NCBI RefSeq assembly: GCF_002878395.1
Contig: NC_061118.1
Location: 89,041,918 to 89,105,917, forward strand
Length of the DNA: 64,000 nt
Source: Capsicum annuum
Taxonomy: Eukaryota; Streptophyta; Magnoliopsida; Solanales; Solanaceae
Direction: 5' to 3'
Positions 1-11,799 of the stretch are shown piece by piece. Below the pieces are notes generated by a model. It saw only the letters and a list, made by a program, of their open reading frames with translations. It was not told the origin of the DNA and ran no database searches. The position numbers were made by a program, and so were the translations under genes. The stretch's first letter is position 1; every line of letters begins with the position of its first letter.

Positions 1-325
1 GGACATGATGATTGTTTCAGTAGTTCAGCTTATATCAGTAGTTTGGTGATAGTTAGGGACTTGTCCCATTAACTCCATATTTTAGACAGTTTAGAGGCTT
101 TTTCAAACTAGAGTATTTTCAGACATATGTATCAAATTTGGTATTTGTTATACCGTATTTAGTTTTATTACAGTATTGAACCTTATGGAATATTTTTCCC
201 CTAATTTTTGTATACTTCAGTATTATTATTCAGTTATTGCAGAAAGTACCTGTCATTAGTTAGCTTGTGGTCCTTTGGGATTATGAGCATCGTGTAGTAT
301 ACGGGGTACAGATCGGGGCATTACA
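1..325 (+). mobile_element. 3' end of a family A LTR, cut by the window edge
   Basis: The sequence matches the last part of the LTRs at 2139-4569 and 11800-14268. It shares the stretch around 'aaccttatggaa', the 'cttgtggtcctttgggatt' word and the terminal 'ggggcattaca'. The right border is the ACA at 323-325, and the flanking five bases are gttaa. The element body lies left of the window, so whether this is a solo LTR or part of a full element cannot be decided. No coding sequence is present. Confidence 0.8.
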
Positions 326-1051
326 GTTAATGTGGCCATGCCACTTATACTTAGTGTAAATTAAATGGATTGGGAATTCTAAACATGTGAATTAGCTAAG
401 AACTAGTCTAGGGTCTTTTGGGGTTTTACCGATATATGCATAAATCCCTAGGTGTCATAACCCACTAGCTTTGACTAATGTAATTGAACATGATAATATT
501 AAAAGATGATCATAATAGGGATTAATAAGAGATTTGGGGGAAATTTATCCTTATATTCCACCCTTAAGGGAGCCTAAATAACGTGGGTTAGGAGTTAAAA
601 GAATGAGAAAAGACCAAAAATCCCTTCTTAAAACATTCGAAAATTTTTGGAAATAGTCGTAACGGCTCAGGCTATGACTCATTTGGTCTTGTCATGAGTC
701 ATGGCCTGGAGTCATGACCTAAGAACCTAAGCCTTGGGTCCTTACCATTATGACAACAACTCTCTCCTAATGACTCATTTAGACAGATAATGAGTCATGT
801 GTTAGACTCATCATCACTGGATTGAAGTCTTTGGTCCCTCACTGTTGTGACAAAGATTTTTATTATGAATCATTATATCTGACATTAGTTTATTGCCAGA
901 GTTGTTTTCACCGGCAATTTGATAGTGGCTTGGAAGATTTTCTATAACTTTATACTACGCCCTTAGATTAAGGCAAGACAAGTAGAGTTGGAAAGCTAAT
1001 TCAGTGGCCTATATTTTGGTGGGTCTAGAGATTAAAACTTGGGGTATTAAA
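326..1051 (-). mobile_element. Fragment of a family C-like LTR (reverse orientation)
   Basis: From about 480 to 1051 this resembles the right end of the LTR at 53717-55800. Both contain many 'atgactcat/gagtcatg' words, a 'ggcaa-ac-agt-ggaaa-ctaa' block and a terminal 'ggggtatta' (the start of the LTR in sense direction). The left end is overwritten by the family A LTR at 1-325, so the insertion of A came later. Positions 326-480 match nothing clearly. No coding content is seen. Confidence 0.6.
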
Positions 1052-1380
1052 ACTTAGTCCATAACTCATAGATTCTACTCATGAGTATACTTACTTGGAC
1101 TTTTTTTAATCCTTTTTTGGACCAGTAATACCTGTACCCTTCAATACCTTCTCCTGAATTCTCAATACATAGAAAAACAAAAAAAAAATAAACACCAAAT
1201 CCTTGTATTTCCTACCAAGAAGATCTCAATTTAATGTTGTAAAATGATATGGATATTTTGGGTACATAACTTCACCAATAATCCCATTGGTTTCCTCCCA
1301 TGAAGCGCTTGATTTAACGTTGTGACATGACTTGATTTGACTTGATTTCTCAAGCCTCTTTTAAGTCTATTTCATAAATG
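1052..1380 (-). other. 3' tail behind the Athila-type integrase
   Basis: Non-coding 3' continuation of the minus-strand Athila-type element. Read on the minus strand, 1281-1329 holds the conserved tail found shortly after integrase in many plant Athila elements: an 'acgttaaatcaagcgctt' word followed by 'gggagg'. An A-rich tract lies at 1171-1195 on the plus strand. The left border adjoins the family C-like LTR fragment. The element's own LTR is not in view. Confidence 0.55.
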
Positions 1381-2138
1381 AGTTGTGGTCCATTTTTGTC
1401 ACCCATTTAGTGTTTGATTCATTGACCATTCACCTTAAAACTTTTCCCATCCTTACACTCAATTCAATCACACTATATGGGAATACTATAACAACTCTAT
1501 ATGGGCTATTCCATTTTGATCGTATCTTTCTAGGAAATAATTACAAACTTGAATCAAATAGTATTACCATGTTACTGGCTGTGATTTCTCACCTTTCAAT
1601 CTTTTGATTATGATACAACTTCATCTTCTCCATATACAAGAATGAGCTCTCATATGCACGGAGACAAAATTCATCCATCTCATTCATCTTTTCAAGTTGC
1701 ATCACTCCATTCATGATTCAACCTTTTCAATGCCCATAATTCCATATGCTCAATTTCACTAGGTAAATGGTAAGCCTTTCCATACATAAGCTAATATAAA
1801 GATACACTAATAAAAGTTTTGAATGCAATCCGATATGCCCGTAGTGCACCATCTAACTTCTTTGCCCAATCTATACTATTGCCTACTCTTTTGCATATGG
1901 TAAGGTATCACCACCTTGTGTTTCATACCATGTTTCTTAAGCAGGGCCTTAAATAGACTATTGTTAAAGTAGGATCCTCCATCACTAATGATCACTCTAG
2001 ATGTCCTAAATTTGGAGAATATTTTCTGTTTTAAGAAAGCTGTGGCACTTTTACCTTCATTGTTGGGAAGAGCAATTGCCTTCACCCATTTTGAAACATA
2101 ATCTACAACCACCAAAATATACTTTATGCCATATGAAC
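1381..2138 (-). pseudogene. Athila-type integrase, C-terminal half (broken)
   Basis: Integrase would insert the element's cDNA into host chromosomes. On the minus strand 2115-1876 reads the middle of the DDE core, with 'VVVDYVSKW', 'IISDGG' (second catalytic Asp present) and 'KHGMKHKV'. The region 1875-1381 continues in several frames with 'LRAYR', 'YGKAYHLP', 'LWALKRLN' and a 'FKVNGQ' ending, all typical of the integrase C-terminal part in Athila-type elements. Stops and frame changes interrupt it. The upstream half, with the HHCC finger and first catalytic Asp, lies at 14269-14525; the two halves are split by the 12.1 kb family A insertion. The plus-strand reading at 1383-1607 is a shadow. 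Confidence 0.85.
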
Positions 2139-4569
2139 TGTAATACCCCGCAAAATCCTAGGTTAACTCAGTCCTTTAAATCATGAAAAAAGGTCCCAAA
2201 CTTAGAAAATTTTAGCGAAGTAATGAAACTTAGTCTTATTTTAGGACCTCAGTATTTCCATAATTTTGTTTATGACCCTTATGACCTTAAAATATTGATC
2301 CTTGGATTGAATCATGATCAGGTGTGTCAATAGGTTACTTCGGGTGAGTTTTGGATTTTTTGGACCTCGTTTGAAGCATTTTTGGGTGACCAAAATAGTG
2401 GGTCAATGCAATCTCAACGCGTCGCGTTACCCATCGCGTTGATGGATATTTTCCCCAACCTCAGAGTATAAATTCCAGTGACCCAATATGAACTCGATAT
2501 GGCGCATTGGTCATCGCATCGATGCCATCGATGCAGCGCGTTGGTCTATGTGCTGCTGGGCACATTTTTAGTAATTAAAAATCCATGCCAAGAGGGGCAA
2601 TTGGGTCTTTTACCAACCCTTATTCAGCCCCAAAAACATGAGATTAAATACCCTAAAGCCTAAACCACTCATTCTCTCAAATTTTCTCAAGAACAAACCC
2701 TGGGGCATCAAATTTCAAATTCAAGCTTCACGAATACACCATCAATCTTCACAAATTTGATTACCAAGGTATGTCAGGTGTTCATCCTTGGGTTTCCTTC
2801 CACCCTTGGAGTTCAAGAACCTCTTTTAAATTACAAGTTGATTGATTTCATCAATTCTATATTTGAATTAGATTGTATTCCTGATTATGATTTTATTTGG
2901 GTTTTCTAATCCATGATTAATTACACATTCAATGTGAATTAGATAGTATGTGTGTAGTGTTATGTGGTTTCATATTAAAACCCTTGAATTTGTAAGTTGG
3001 GATTGTAATCATGATGCATATATGTTGTTCATTACTATGTACATAGATTATGCTCCCCAAGTGTTTGACAATATGTTTATGTGATTTGAATAGTGAAATC
3101 ATCACATAATAGTATGCGTACAAGTTCATTCCATATAAGTGGTTGATAAAATGCCACAATGAATGAATTGTGACAAAGTAACTAGCTATTATGATTTCAA
3201 GATTATGCCATATTTTACTTTTAATGCCATTGAGTCCTGGGGGTATTCAATACCCAAAAATCAAGTTGTTTACCTTGAATTTTAGTAGTTACAGAATAGT
3301 CTAAGTAATGTCACAAACAGTAGTACTCAGTTAGTTATAGAACTCATTGAACTCAGTCCATTTTAGTTAGACATCACGATCAGTAATAGTTCAGTAAAGC
3401 CTAGAATAGTCTAGAAATTAGTTCAGTGTCTATTCAGTTAGGAGTAGGAATCAACACTGAGCAAACCCAGGGATGGGGGCATTCCTGCCAGTAGAGGGTT
3501 TAACCCTTAGTAGCAATCCCTATGTTACATAACTATATAGCCAGCATAGGTTAAGATATCTTCCTATCATAGAAGGGTAGATGCATCACGTATGAGTTTT
3601 CCTACCAGTGAGGTTTGACAAAATGTCTTCCTTCCAGATAGGGTTAACATACAGCCATTGTTAGCATCCCTTTCTAAGGTGCTAACACCCTTCCAACTAG
3701 GGTCACAGGTTGGATCCCAACTCAGTTTGTAATAAAGATATGTCAGTTAGATGAACACTCCAGCAGTTACAGTTTTAGACTCAGTATAGAACTCAATTTA
3801 GTTCTATAGAATTAGGACTATCAGACACAGTTACCCATCTTAGTATAGAACTCAGTTTAGTTTTAAAAGATCAAAACTATTAGAAATAGTCACCAGCTAT
3901 CAGTAATACAGTTATCAGTAAACTCATATATCAGTGTTAATATGATCTCAGTTATAATATACGTAGTTATGTGCATAATATTGTATAATCAGTGTTTTAG
4001 GAGTTTTTGTCTTAGATGTACTCTCATTCAGCTACATTCATGTTATTCAACCAGTTATTATTCATGCACATGAACCCTTGCATATCAGCCTACCTCACTT
4101 AGCAAACCAGTATATTCAAAGTACTAACGTATACTTTTTATTTTGTGCTATGATGTTTTATATCATAGGTTGAGATGCATGGGCTCCTGACCATACTTAG
4201 CAGCCCAGACTTTATGCAATAGATTTAGTAGTGAGTCCTTATAGTTCGAGGATAAAGCTATCATTTCAGTATTCCAGTAGTGCAGTATGTTCAGTAGTTA
4301 GAGTTAGTTAGGGATTTGTCCTATCAACTCTATATTCACAGTTAGACACTTTCAAACTAGAGTATTCAGATAGATGATCAGTTTTTAGTATTTATTTATT
4401 AGTATTTGATTTTCAGTTATGAACCTTATGGAAAATTTTAGCCCAACTTTCGCATTATCTTAGTATTGTTATGCAGTGCTCATAGCAGGTACCAGTCATG
4501 GGTTAGCTTTTGGTCCTTCGAGATTGTACGCACCATGTGATGCCCAGGGTACAGACTCGGGGAGTTTCA
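2139..4569 (+). repeat. 5' LTR of family A
   Basis: Starts TGTAATACCCC and ends 'gactcggggagtttca', against 'gactcggggcattaca' in the 3' copy, so the terminal motif is mutated. Length is about 2.43 kb. It carries a CpG-rich word array near 2412-2550, long stretches of 'cagt/tcagtt' words between 3290 and 4340, and the shared right end seen also at 1-325. The 72-residue plus-strand reading near 4642 and the minus-strand one at 4496-4717 are chance. Confidence 0.88.
2412..2550 (+). promoter_or_regulatory. Array of CpG words in the family A U3 (putative promoter region)
   Basis: Short related words recur here: 'cgcgtcgcgtta', 'atcgcgttgatgg', 'gcgcattggtcatcgcatc', 'gatgccatcgatg', 'cagcgcgttggtc'. 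A TATA-like 'gtataaatt' stands at 2467-2475 between them. The 3' LTR has the same arrangement at 12070-12215 with many C to T and G to A changes ('gacgcatcacattg'). This is the most CpG-dense part of an otherwise AT-rich LTR. Promoter function is inferred from position and the TATA-like box only. Confidence 0.45.
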
Positions 4570-4586
4570 AATACCAGAGCCTAAGG
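4570..4586 (+). promoter_or_regulatory. Primer binding site of family A (tRNA-iMet type, degenerate)
   Basis: Directly after the 5' LTR the sequence reads 'ataccagagcctaagg', close to the TGGTATCAGAGC primer site complementary to plant initiator Met tRNA that many Ty3/gypsy and copia elements use. It would prime minus-strand DNA synthesis. Confidence 0.6.
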
Positions 4587-4787
4587 TTCAATAGAATCCA
4601 AGGGAGTCTAAAAGATACGTCTAGTATAGTCTTGTGCATAGGTGTGTAGCGCACCACACTTATGGACAAGAGGCTATGAGGAATTTTTTGGAAAAGTTTC
4701 CCTCTTTCAATGTTCATATCGTGCGAGTGAGCATGAGCTCAAATTAAACTCTCTTCCTAATCTAATGTTTCCTTCTGTTTACAGAAT

Positions 4788-5672
4788 ATGCCTCCTAAAA
4801 GGACCAATAGAAGAAGGACTAAAATTCAGCCAGCACCTCCGCCCATTCAGGAAAATCCCCTAGATGGGCATGTTTCTCATGTAGAATTCAGAGAAGATTT
4901 CACCACTCTAGCTCATTCTGTGGTAGCCCAAAATGAATGGCCAGCTATCATTCTGGCTAACCCAGTGGCCTATACTACTGCAGCTAGAGTGTGGGACTTC
5001 ACCCAAATGAATCCTCCATCATTTACAGGGTATAAGCCTGAGGAGGACCCATAGGAATTCCTTGTTATAGTGCAAAAAGTCACAGATATCATGGGGGTGA
5101 CTTCCAGTGAGAGTGTCAAGTTAGCTGCATATCAATTTTAGGATATGGCTCATACATAGTTTAAGCAGTGAAAGGAATATAGAGGTGTAGATGCAGGGCC
5201 TGAAGAATGGGAGGATTTTTCTATTTGTTTCCTTGATAGGTTCTTCCCACTGGAGTTGAGGGAAGCTAAGGTTTTGGAGTTTATTAATCTAAAATAGGGC
5301 AGACATGATAGTGAAAGAGTATTCTCTCAAGTTTACTCAGTTATCCAGATATGATCCTTATGTGCTAGTAGATAGTAGATCTAAGATAAGAAAGTTTGTG
5401 TTGGGTGTGTCTAATAGTGTGGTCAAATAGTGTAGGGCCACAATACTAATTAAGGAGATAGACATATCTAGGATCATGGTCCATGCTTAGAAGATAGAGA
5501 AAGCTAAGAATAAGGAGAAGGAGAGGGAGAATAAGAGATCTATAATAGGTAGCTTCAACTTTACTCAGTCTAAGTCAGAGAGTGGTAATAGTTCTCAGTT
5601 CCTCCAAAATCCTCAGTTCCGACTACGTCCTCAGCCAGGGCTCTAGTTTGGAAATTCAGAGATGGTAATAAA
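4788..5672 (+). pseudogene. Family A gag, N-terminal part (broken)
   Basis: Starts at ATG 4788 with 'MPPKRTNRRR', the usual start of Tekay/Del-like gag in this kind of element, and stays open for 88 codons to a stop at 5052. The reading then continues through further stops with 'EFLVIVQKVTDIMGV', 'KEYRGVDAGP' and 'RFFPLELREAKVLEFINLK', the capsid-like region of the retrotransposon gag family (PF03732 type). At least three stops fall on expected Gln or Trp codons (for example TAG at 5139-5141). The reading is interrupted at 5673 by the reversed solo LTR and resumes at 8071. Gag would have formed the virus-like particle. Confidence 0.85.
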
Positions 5673-8070
5673 TGTAATGCCCCGAGTCTGTACCCCAGAT
5701 GCTACACGGTGCTCATATTCCCAAAGGACCACAAGCTAACCCATGACTGGTACCTACTGTGAGCACTGAATAATAGTAATACTGTAACAACAATATAAAT
5801 TAGATAAAAAAGGAAAACTACCATAAGGTTCAGATCTAAAAATAAATTGAATATGGTATAACAATATCAAGAATAAACTATCTATATGAAAATACTATAG
5901 TCTAAAAGCGTCTAAACTGTCTAAACTGTGGAGTTGATGGGACAAGTCCCCAACTAACTCTGACTACTAAAACAAACTAAAATGCTAAAAAAATAATCAT
6001 GTCCTCGAACTATAAGGACTCACCACTACTTTGTCTGTTAAGAATCTAAATTTGCTCAGGGTGCTCGAGAGCCCGCATGTCTAAACCTATGATATAAGAC
6101 ATCATAGTATAAAATAAAGGCATACATCAGTACTTTAAATGTACTGGTATGCTCAGTGAGGTAGGCTGAAATTCATGGGTTCATATGCATGAATAATGAT
6201 AACTAAATAACATGAGTATGACTAAATAAGAGTACATGCATTAATACAAAAACTATAACTAAGATCGTGATAGCACTGAATACTGAGTCTGAATACTGAT
6301 TAACTGATATTTGATTTACTGATACTATATTACTGTATTACTAATTACTAAATGACTGTATCTAATGGTCCTAAATCTGTAGAACTGAACTAAGTTCTAT
6401 ACTGAGACTGAATCTGACACTAAGACTAAAACTGTGGGAGGTAATCATCTAACCAACATGTCCTAATTAAGATGACTGAGTTAGGTTTCAATCTATAACC
6501 CCAATTGGAAGGGTTTCAGTACCATGCCACGGGTAAAGACAACTGCTGTGGAATCATTCCTAACTAACGGGTGAACCCTGAGATCATCCTAATCTAGTGG
6601 GTGATCCCTGAGTAAGTCAGTCCTATCTAATTGGTGATATCTCAAAACCTACATAGGCTACGTAGTTCTGGAACTTAGGGATTGCTTCTAGGGATCTAGT
6701 CCTATCTCATGGGTGCACCCCTATCCCTAGGTTCGTTCAGTGCTAAATCCTACTCCCAATTGATAAAATATTGAACTGATTTCCTTGTTCATACTAGGCT
6801 TGACTGAATTGTTACTAGGTTTACTGAGTTCTATTGACTGACAGAATACTACTGAATCGTGTTAACTGACTGAATACTACTGGGTTCTGTAACTGACTGA
6901 GAGTACTACTGATTGCGACATGACTGATACCATTCTATAACTAACATTGGCTCTAAGTCAACAACTAAATTATCAGGTATTAAATACCCCCAGGACTCGA
7001 TAGCATGAAAAGTAAATCATAGCATAGCCTTGAAAAGCATAATCATGTGCACTTGTTCATAACTCATTCATGGAGGCATTTTATCAAACACTTGCATGAT
7101 ACAACTTGCACATAAGCTAACATGACATAATTTCTTTATCTTATTAGTTCACATGAGCAATTCATCAAGCACTTAGTGAGCATGATATATGTACATAACA
7201 TTAACAACAAGTAGGCATCATAATTCAACACCAACTTCACAATTTTAAGGGTTTTACATGGATCCAAATGATATTACATAAATATATCAATTAATCTCAC
7301 ATGAAATGTATTATAAAATATGGACTAGAATCCTAATTAATCATTTTAACCATGAATATAATCAAACCCAACATGGAATTCATAAAATCCATAAACTTGA
7401 AGTTTAAAAATAGTTTCTTGGACTCCAAAGGTGGAAGGGACCCTTGGATGAACACTTCACATACCTTGATTACTAATTTTAAGGTGATTGAAGTGAGTTC
7501 TTGAAACTTGAAAACTTGAACTTAATGAGGCTAGGGCTTGCTCTTGAGAGAGTTTATGAGTAAAGAATGAGATTTTGCCCTATAGGCTGATAAATTTCAT
7601 GTTAAGACTGAATAAGGGTGGGGAAAATGACCCATTTCCCCATACAACTCATATTAAAATAATGCTGAATAGGGTTTCCCTTGCATCCCAAACCCTGCTT
7701 GGGTTAAGTAGCCATCGTGATGTGACCTCTACTCAGGTCAAGCAGTCGTTGCGGCGCAACCCTTACTTGGGTTGACTGACCCTTGCGATACGGGGCTATC
7801 ATGACCCCTCACTATTTTGGGCATTCAAAATTGCCCTTACGCTAGTTTAAAAAATCTAAAACTCGCCTGATATGGCCCACAAGTGACCCTGATCACAAAT
7901 CAATTTAAAGATTGACAAACTAAGGTTAAGAAGGTCGTGAAATAAGATTTCCAACTTACAAAGGCTAAAATAACTCTGAATGAGAATACTTAGCTAAGAT
8001 TTTCTAAGTCCGGGACCCCTTAACAATCTTAAAGTACTAAATTAAGCTAAGAATTTTACGGGGTCATACA
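5673..8070 (-). mobile_element. Solo LTR of family A, reversed, nested in family A gag
   Basis: On the plus strand it starts TGTAATGCCCC (reverse complement of the family A LTR end) and ends 'ggggtcataca' (reverse complement of a mutated LTR start). At 2398 bp it is full LTR length. The flanks are ataaa (5668-5672) and ataag (8071-8075), a 5-bp duplication with one change, and gag resumes on its right side. Solo LTRs arise by recombination between the two LTRs of a full insertion. A CpG word cluster with 'cgttgcggcgcaaccc' lies at 7725-7800, matching the U3 array of this family. The plus-strand reading at 7575-7775 is chance. Confidence 0.9.
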
Positions 8071-8755
8071 ATAAGATAGGGAAGTAGGCCTTAAATCCCA
8101 GGGTAGTGTTTGTAGTGCCCAAATAAATCTTCTTTTCTAGAAGTTTGGCAGAAACGATCAGGGTGTCTGTTGAGCTGGCAGTGATGTATCCTTTCTAACT
8201 CCTTATATAGCTGTTGACTTTAGAGATAGTCCCAAAATCCTAGCAAAGCACTTCTCATCCTTTATCCCAGTGGGTAAATCAATCATTGCTTGATGGGTAT
8301 ACAGGAACTGTCCGATTATGGTATCTTAGAAATTTACATCAACAGACTTAGTAGAGCTAGAGATGACAAATTTTGATATCATTATCCGCAAGGATTGGCT
8401 CCATTCATGGTATGATTTAGTTGACTGTAGAAATAGAGTTTTCTATTTTTAGTTTCCAAATGAACCTGTCCTAGAATAAAGAGGTAGTACTTCAGCACTT
8501 AGGGGTCCATTTGTTTCCTACCTAAGGGCAAAGAAAATGATATCCAAGGGGTCTGTCTACCATCTTTTTCGAGTTAAGGATTCTAGTTTAGATACCCCTA
8601 ATCTTGAATTAGTTCCAGTAGCATATGAATTTCTAGATGTGTTCCTCAAAAATCTTCCTGGAATTCCTCTCGAGCAGGAAATTAACTTTGAAATAGACCT
8701 TCTTCCTAATGCTCAGCCTATCTCTGTCCCTTCATATAGAATGGCTCTTAGATAA
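8071..8755 (+). pseudogene. Family A gag C-terminus and protease remnant (deletion through both)
   Basis: After the solo LTR the frame gives the start of a CCHC zinc knuckle ('FGRNDQGVC', 'AGSDV', near 8140-8190). It then jumps directly to 'FLTPYIAVDF', a segment that normally follows the protease catalytic DxGA motif. By comparison with family C, about 300 bp carrying the second knuckle and the protease active site are missing. 'ELEMTNFDIIIRKDWLH' and the linker 'MISKGSVYHLFRVKD' (from 8537) follow, then the RT entry 'INFEIDLLPNAQPISVPSYRMAL'-like stretch near 8680-8750. Protease activity was certainly lost. Confidence 0.8.
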
Positions 8756-9990
8756 AGGATTCATCAGGCCCAGTGTCTTCCCATAGGGTGCACCAGTTCT
8801 ATTCGTACGCAAGAAATATGGTTCTCTCAGAATGTGTATTGACTACCATCAGTTAAACAAAGTCACAGTCAAGAACAAGTATCCACTTTCCAAAATTGAT
8901 GACTTGTTTTACCAACTTTAGGGTGCAAGTTAATTTTCTAAGATAGAGCTCAGATCAGGCTATCATCAGCTCAGAGTTAGAGAATGTGACAATCCAAAAA
9001 CAACTTTAAGAACTCAGTAGGTCACTTCAAATTCCTAGTCATGTCATTTGGTCTTACCAATGCCCCAACAGCTTTCATGGACTTGATGAACCGCGTGTTC
9101 AAGCAGTACTTGGACATGTTCGTTATAGTTTTCATTGATGATATTCTTGTCTATTTCCATAGTAAACACGATCATACAGACTATTACAAAATAGTTTTAT
9201 AGACCCTTAGAGCCTATCAGTTATTCGCCAAATTCAGTAAATGTGAATTTTGGCTAAGGTCAGTAGCTTTTCTTGGTCATATCATTTCCAGTGATGGCAT
9301 TAGAGTTGACCCTCAAAAGACCAAGCAGTGAGAAACTAGACCAGACCCATCTCTCTATCAGATATCAGGAGTTTTTTTAGGTTTGGCTAGCTATTACCGA
9401 CGGTTTGTGGAAGGATTTTCATTTATTGCATCCCCTATGTCCAGATTGACTCAGAAGAAAGTCAAGTTCCAATGTTCAAATTCTTGTTAGAAGAGTTTTT
9501 AGGAGTTAAAGACCGACTCACTACAACCCTAATTTTGACTTTACTAGATGGTTCAGATGGGTTTATGGTATATTGTAATGATTTCAAAGTTGATTTGGGG
9601 TGTGTTTTGATGCAGAGAGGTAAGGTCATAGCCTATGCCTCTAGATAGCTTAAGCCACATAAAAAGAACTATTCCACTCATGATCTTGAGTTAGCAGTTG
9701 TAGTGTTTGCCTTAAAGATTTGGAGGCATTATTTGTATGGAGTGCATGTTGATGTGTTCACAGACCATAAAAGCCTACAGTATGTGTTTTCTCATAGATA
9801 CCTAAACATGCATCAGAGAAGGTGGTTAGAGTTGTTGAAAGACTATGCTATGAGTGTTCTGTATCATCTGGGAAAGGCCAATGTAGTGGCTGATTCTCTC
9901 AGTATGATATCTATGGGTAGTGTTGCTTACGTGGAGGTTGGCAAAAAGAAGTTAGTTCAGGAAGTTCATTAGCTTTCCCGACTAGGTGTC
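8741..9990 (+). pseudogene. Family A reverse transcriptase and RNase H (broken)
   Basis: RT would copy element RNA into cDNA and RNase H would remove the RNA. A short deletion with frameshift follows 'YRMAL' at about 8750; the frame then gives 'LDKGFIRPSV', 'GSLRMCID', '[12 protein letters not shown]' and the catalytic 'FVIVFIDDILVY' (9121-9156), so the YxDD-type box is intact as FIDD. '[16 protein letters not shown]' and 'VDPQKTKQ' follow. RNase H shows '[16 protein letters not shown]' (a conserved Gln after Arg is a TAG at 9646-9648), 'FTDHKSLQYVF' and 'LGKANVVADSLS' (9703-9972). Another TAG replaces Gln at 9970-9972. Stops and two frame changes make it non-functional. Confidence 0.88.
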
Positions 9991-11438
9991 CACTTAGTCA
10001 ATTCAGTAGAGGGTAGCGTATGGGTGCAGAATAGTTCAAAATTATCTCTGGTTTCTGAAGTAAAAGAAAAGCAGTACGGGGATCCCAGTTTAGTTAAACT
10101 AAAAGAGTCAGTTAGAGATTAAAAAGTAGAGGTTTTCTCCTAAGGGGGAGATGGTGTGTTACTCTTCCAGGGTATACTATGTGTGCTATGTGTGGATGAT
10201 ATGAGACATCAAATTCTTGCAAAATCGCATGGTGTGCGCTACTCGATTCACCCAAGGGCCACCAAGATGTACCACGACTTATGGGAAGTCTATTAGTGGA
10301 GTGGGATAAAGAGAGACATTGCATAGTTTGTAGCTAAGTGCTCAATATGTCAGCAGGTTAAGATAGAGTATCAGAAGCCTAGTAGAGCTATACAGGAGTT
10401 TAGTATTCCCACTTGGAAGTGGGAGGAGGTGAACATGGATTTTGTGATGGGTTTTCCCCGTACTCGTCATCAACATGATTTGATTTGGATCATTGTTGAT
10501 AGGATGATCAAATCAGCTCATTTCTTACCAATTTATACCTCTTATTGAGCTAAGGATTATGCCAAGCTCTATGTTAGAGAGTTGGTCAGATTGCACGGAG
10601 TTTCGTTGTCCATCATTTCAAATAGAGGTATGCAGTTCACATCTTATTTTTGGAAAGCCTTCCAAAAGCGCTTGGTACCCAAGTTCACCTCAGTATAGCC
10701 TTCCACCCTTAGACAGATGGTCAAGTAGAAAGAACCATTCAGACTTTCAAAGATATGTTAAGAGCGTAGGCCATTGACTTTAAGGGAACTTGGGATGGCT
10801 ACTTGCCTTTGATTGAGTTCGCGTATAATAGTTGCTATCATTCAAGCATTCAGATGGCTCCGTTTAAGGTGCTCTATGGGAGGAGATATAGATATACCAT
10901 TGGTTGGTTTGAAGTGGGTGAGGCCATAGTGGTAGGGCCTGACTTAGGATTTGATGCCTTAGAAAAAGTTCATTTGATCAGGGAAAGGCTTAAGATAGAG
11001 CACAGCCGACAAAAATCATACGCAGATATACGAAGAAAGGATCTCGAGTTTGAGATTGGTGATTATGTGTATTTGAAAATCTTGCCTATGAAGGGGGTGA
11101 AGAGGTTTGGCAAGAAGGGGAAGCTCAGCACCTGATCGGTCGGTCCTTATCGAATCCTCAGCGATTTTTGAAAGGTGTCTTACAAGCTTGAGTTGCCTTC
11201 AGTCTTAGCTTTAGTGCACCAAGTGTTTCACGTCTCCTTGCTTAAGAAATGCATTGGTAACCCAGCAGTTGTAATCCCTATAGAGGGTATAGATGTTCAG
11301 AACAATCTCTATTATGAAGAAGTTTCAATCGAAATTCTTCATCATCAGGTTCGTAGACTAAGAAACAAAGAAGTTCCTCTAGTCAATGTTCTTTGGCTGA
11401 ATCAGTCCAATGAGGGAGCTACTTGGGAAGAAGAATAA
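9991..11438 (+). pseudogene. Family A integrase with C-terminal chromodomain (broken)
   Basis: The HHCC finger is visible near 10225-10355 ('HGVRYSIHP', 'CSICQQ'). The DDE core shows 'VNMDFVMGFPRTRHQ' (first Asp, 10430-10470), but the second catalytic Asp is Asn in 'SIISNRGMQF' (10605-10640). The region 10803-11135 is open for 110 codons ('MPLIEFAYNSCYHSS', 'KVLYGRRYRY', 'GDYVYLKILPMKGV', the GPY/F region). The region 11175-11438 gives 'VFHVSLLKKCIGNP' and then 'YYEEVSIEILHHQVRRLRN' through 'GATWEEE', a chromodomain of the type found in Tekay/Del chromoviruses that directs integration to heterochromatin. Stops at Trp and Gln codons break it. Confidence 0.9.
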
Positions 11439-11799
11439 GATATGCAGACCATGAATCCTCACCTCTTTTCTACAAACTCAGACTCAACTCAAGGTAACAC
11501 TTTTCCTCAAATTTACTAAGTTCCATGCTCAGATTACCTTTATAAACTCGGTATCAGTTTTAGTTACATAACATTTCCATATCATGCATACCTTTATGAA
11601 ACAGCTCAGTCATGTGTCATGCCTTTAAAATTAAGTCATGCTTCAGTTATGCATGTTTAGTATGAAAACTCAATATATCAGTAGTTTAAGTCATGTAACC
11701 ATACTTCAGTTGTGCATGTTTAGTATGTAAACTTAGTCTGGCAGTATTCTCAACTTAGTCAGTCTCTTTCGAGGATAAATGTTCCCAAGGGGGGGATAT
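11439..11799 (+). other. Family A 3' untranslated part and polypurine tract
   Basis: Non-coding, with repeated 'tcatgc/ttcagtt-tgcatgtttagtatg' words (two similar units near 11640-11675 and 11700-11735). It ends with 'aaggggggggata' at 11788-11798, a polypurine tract directly before the 3' LTR, which would prime plus-strand DNA synthesis. Confidence 0.75.

Noticed and set aside
1383..1607. 74-codon plus-strand ORF
   Set aside because: It is antisense to the integrase C-terminal part of the minus-strand Athila element.
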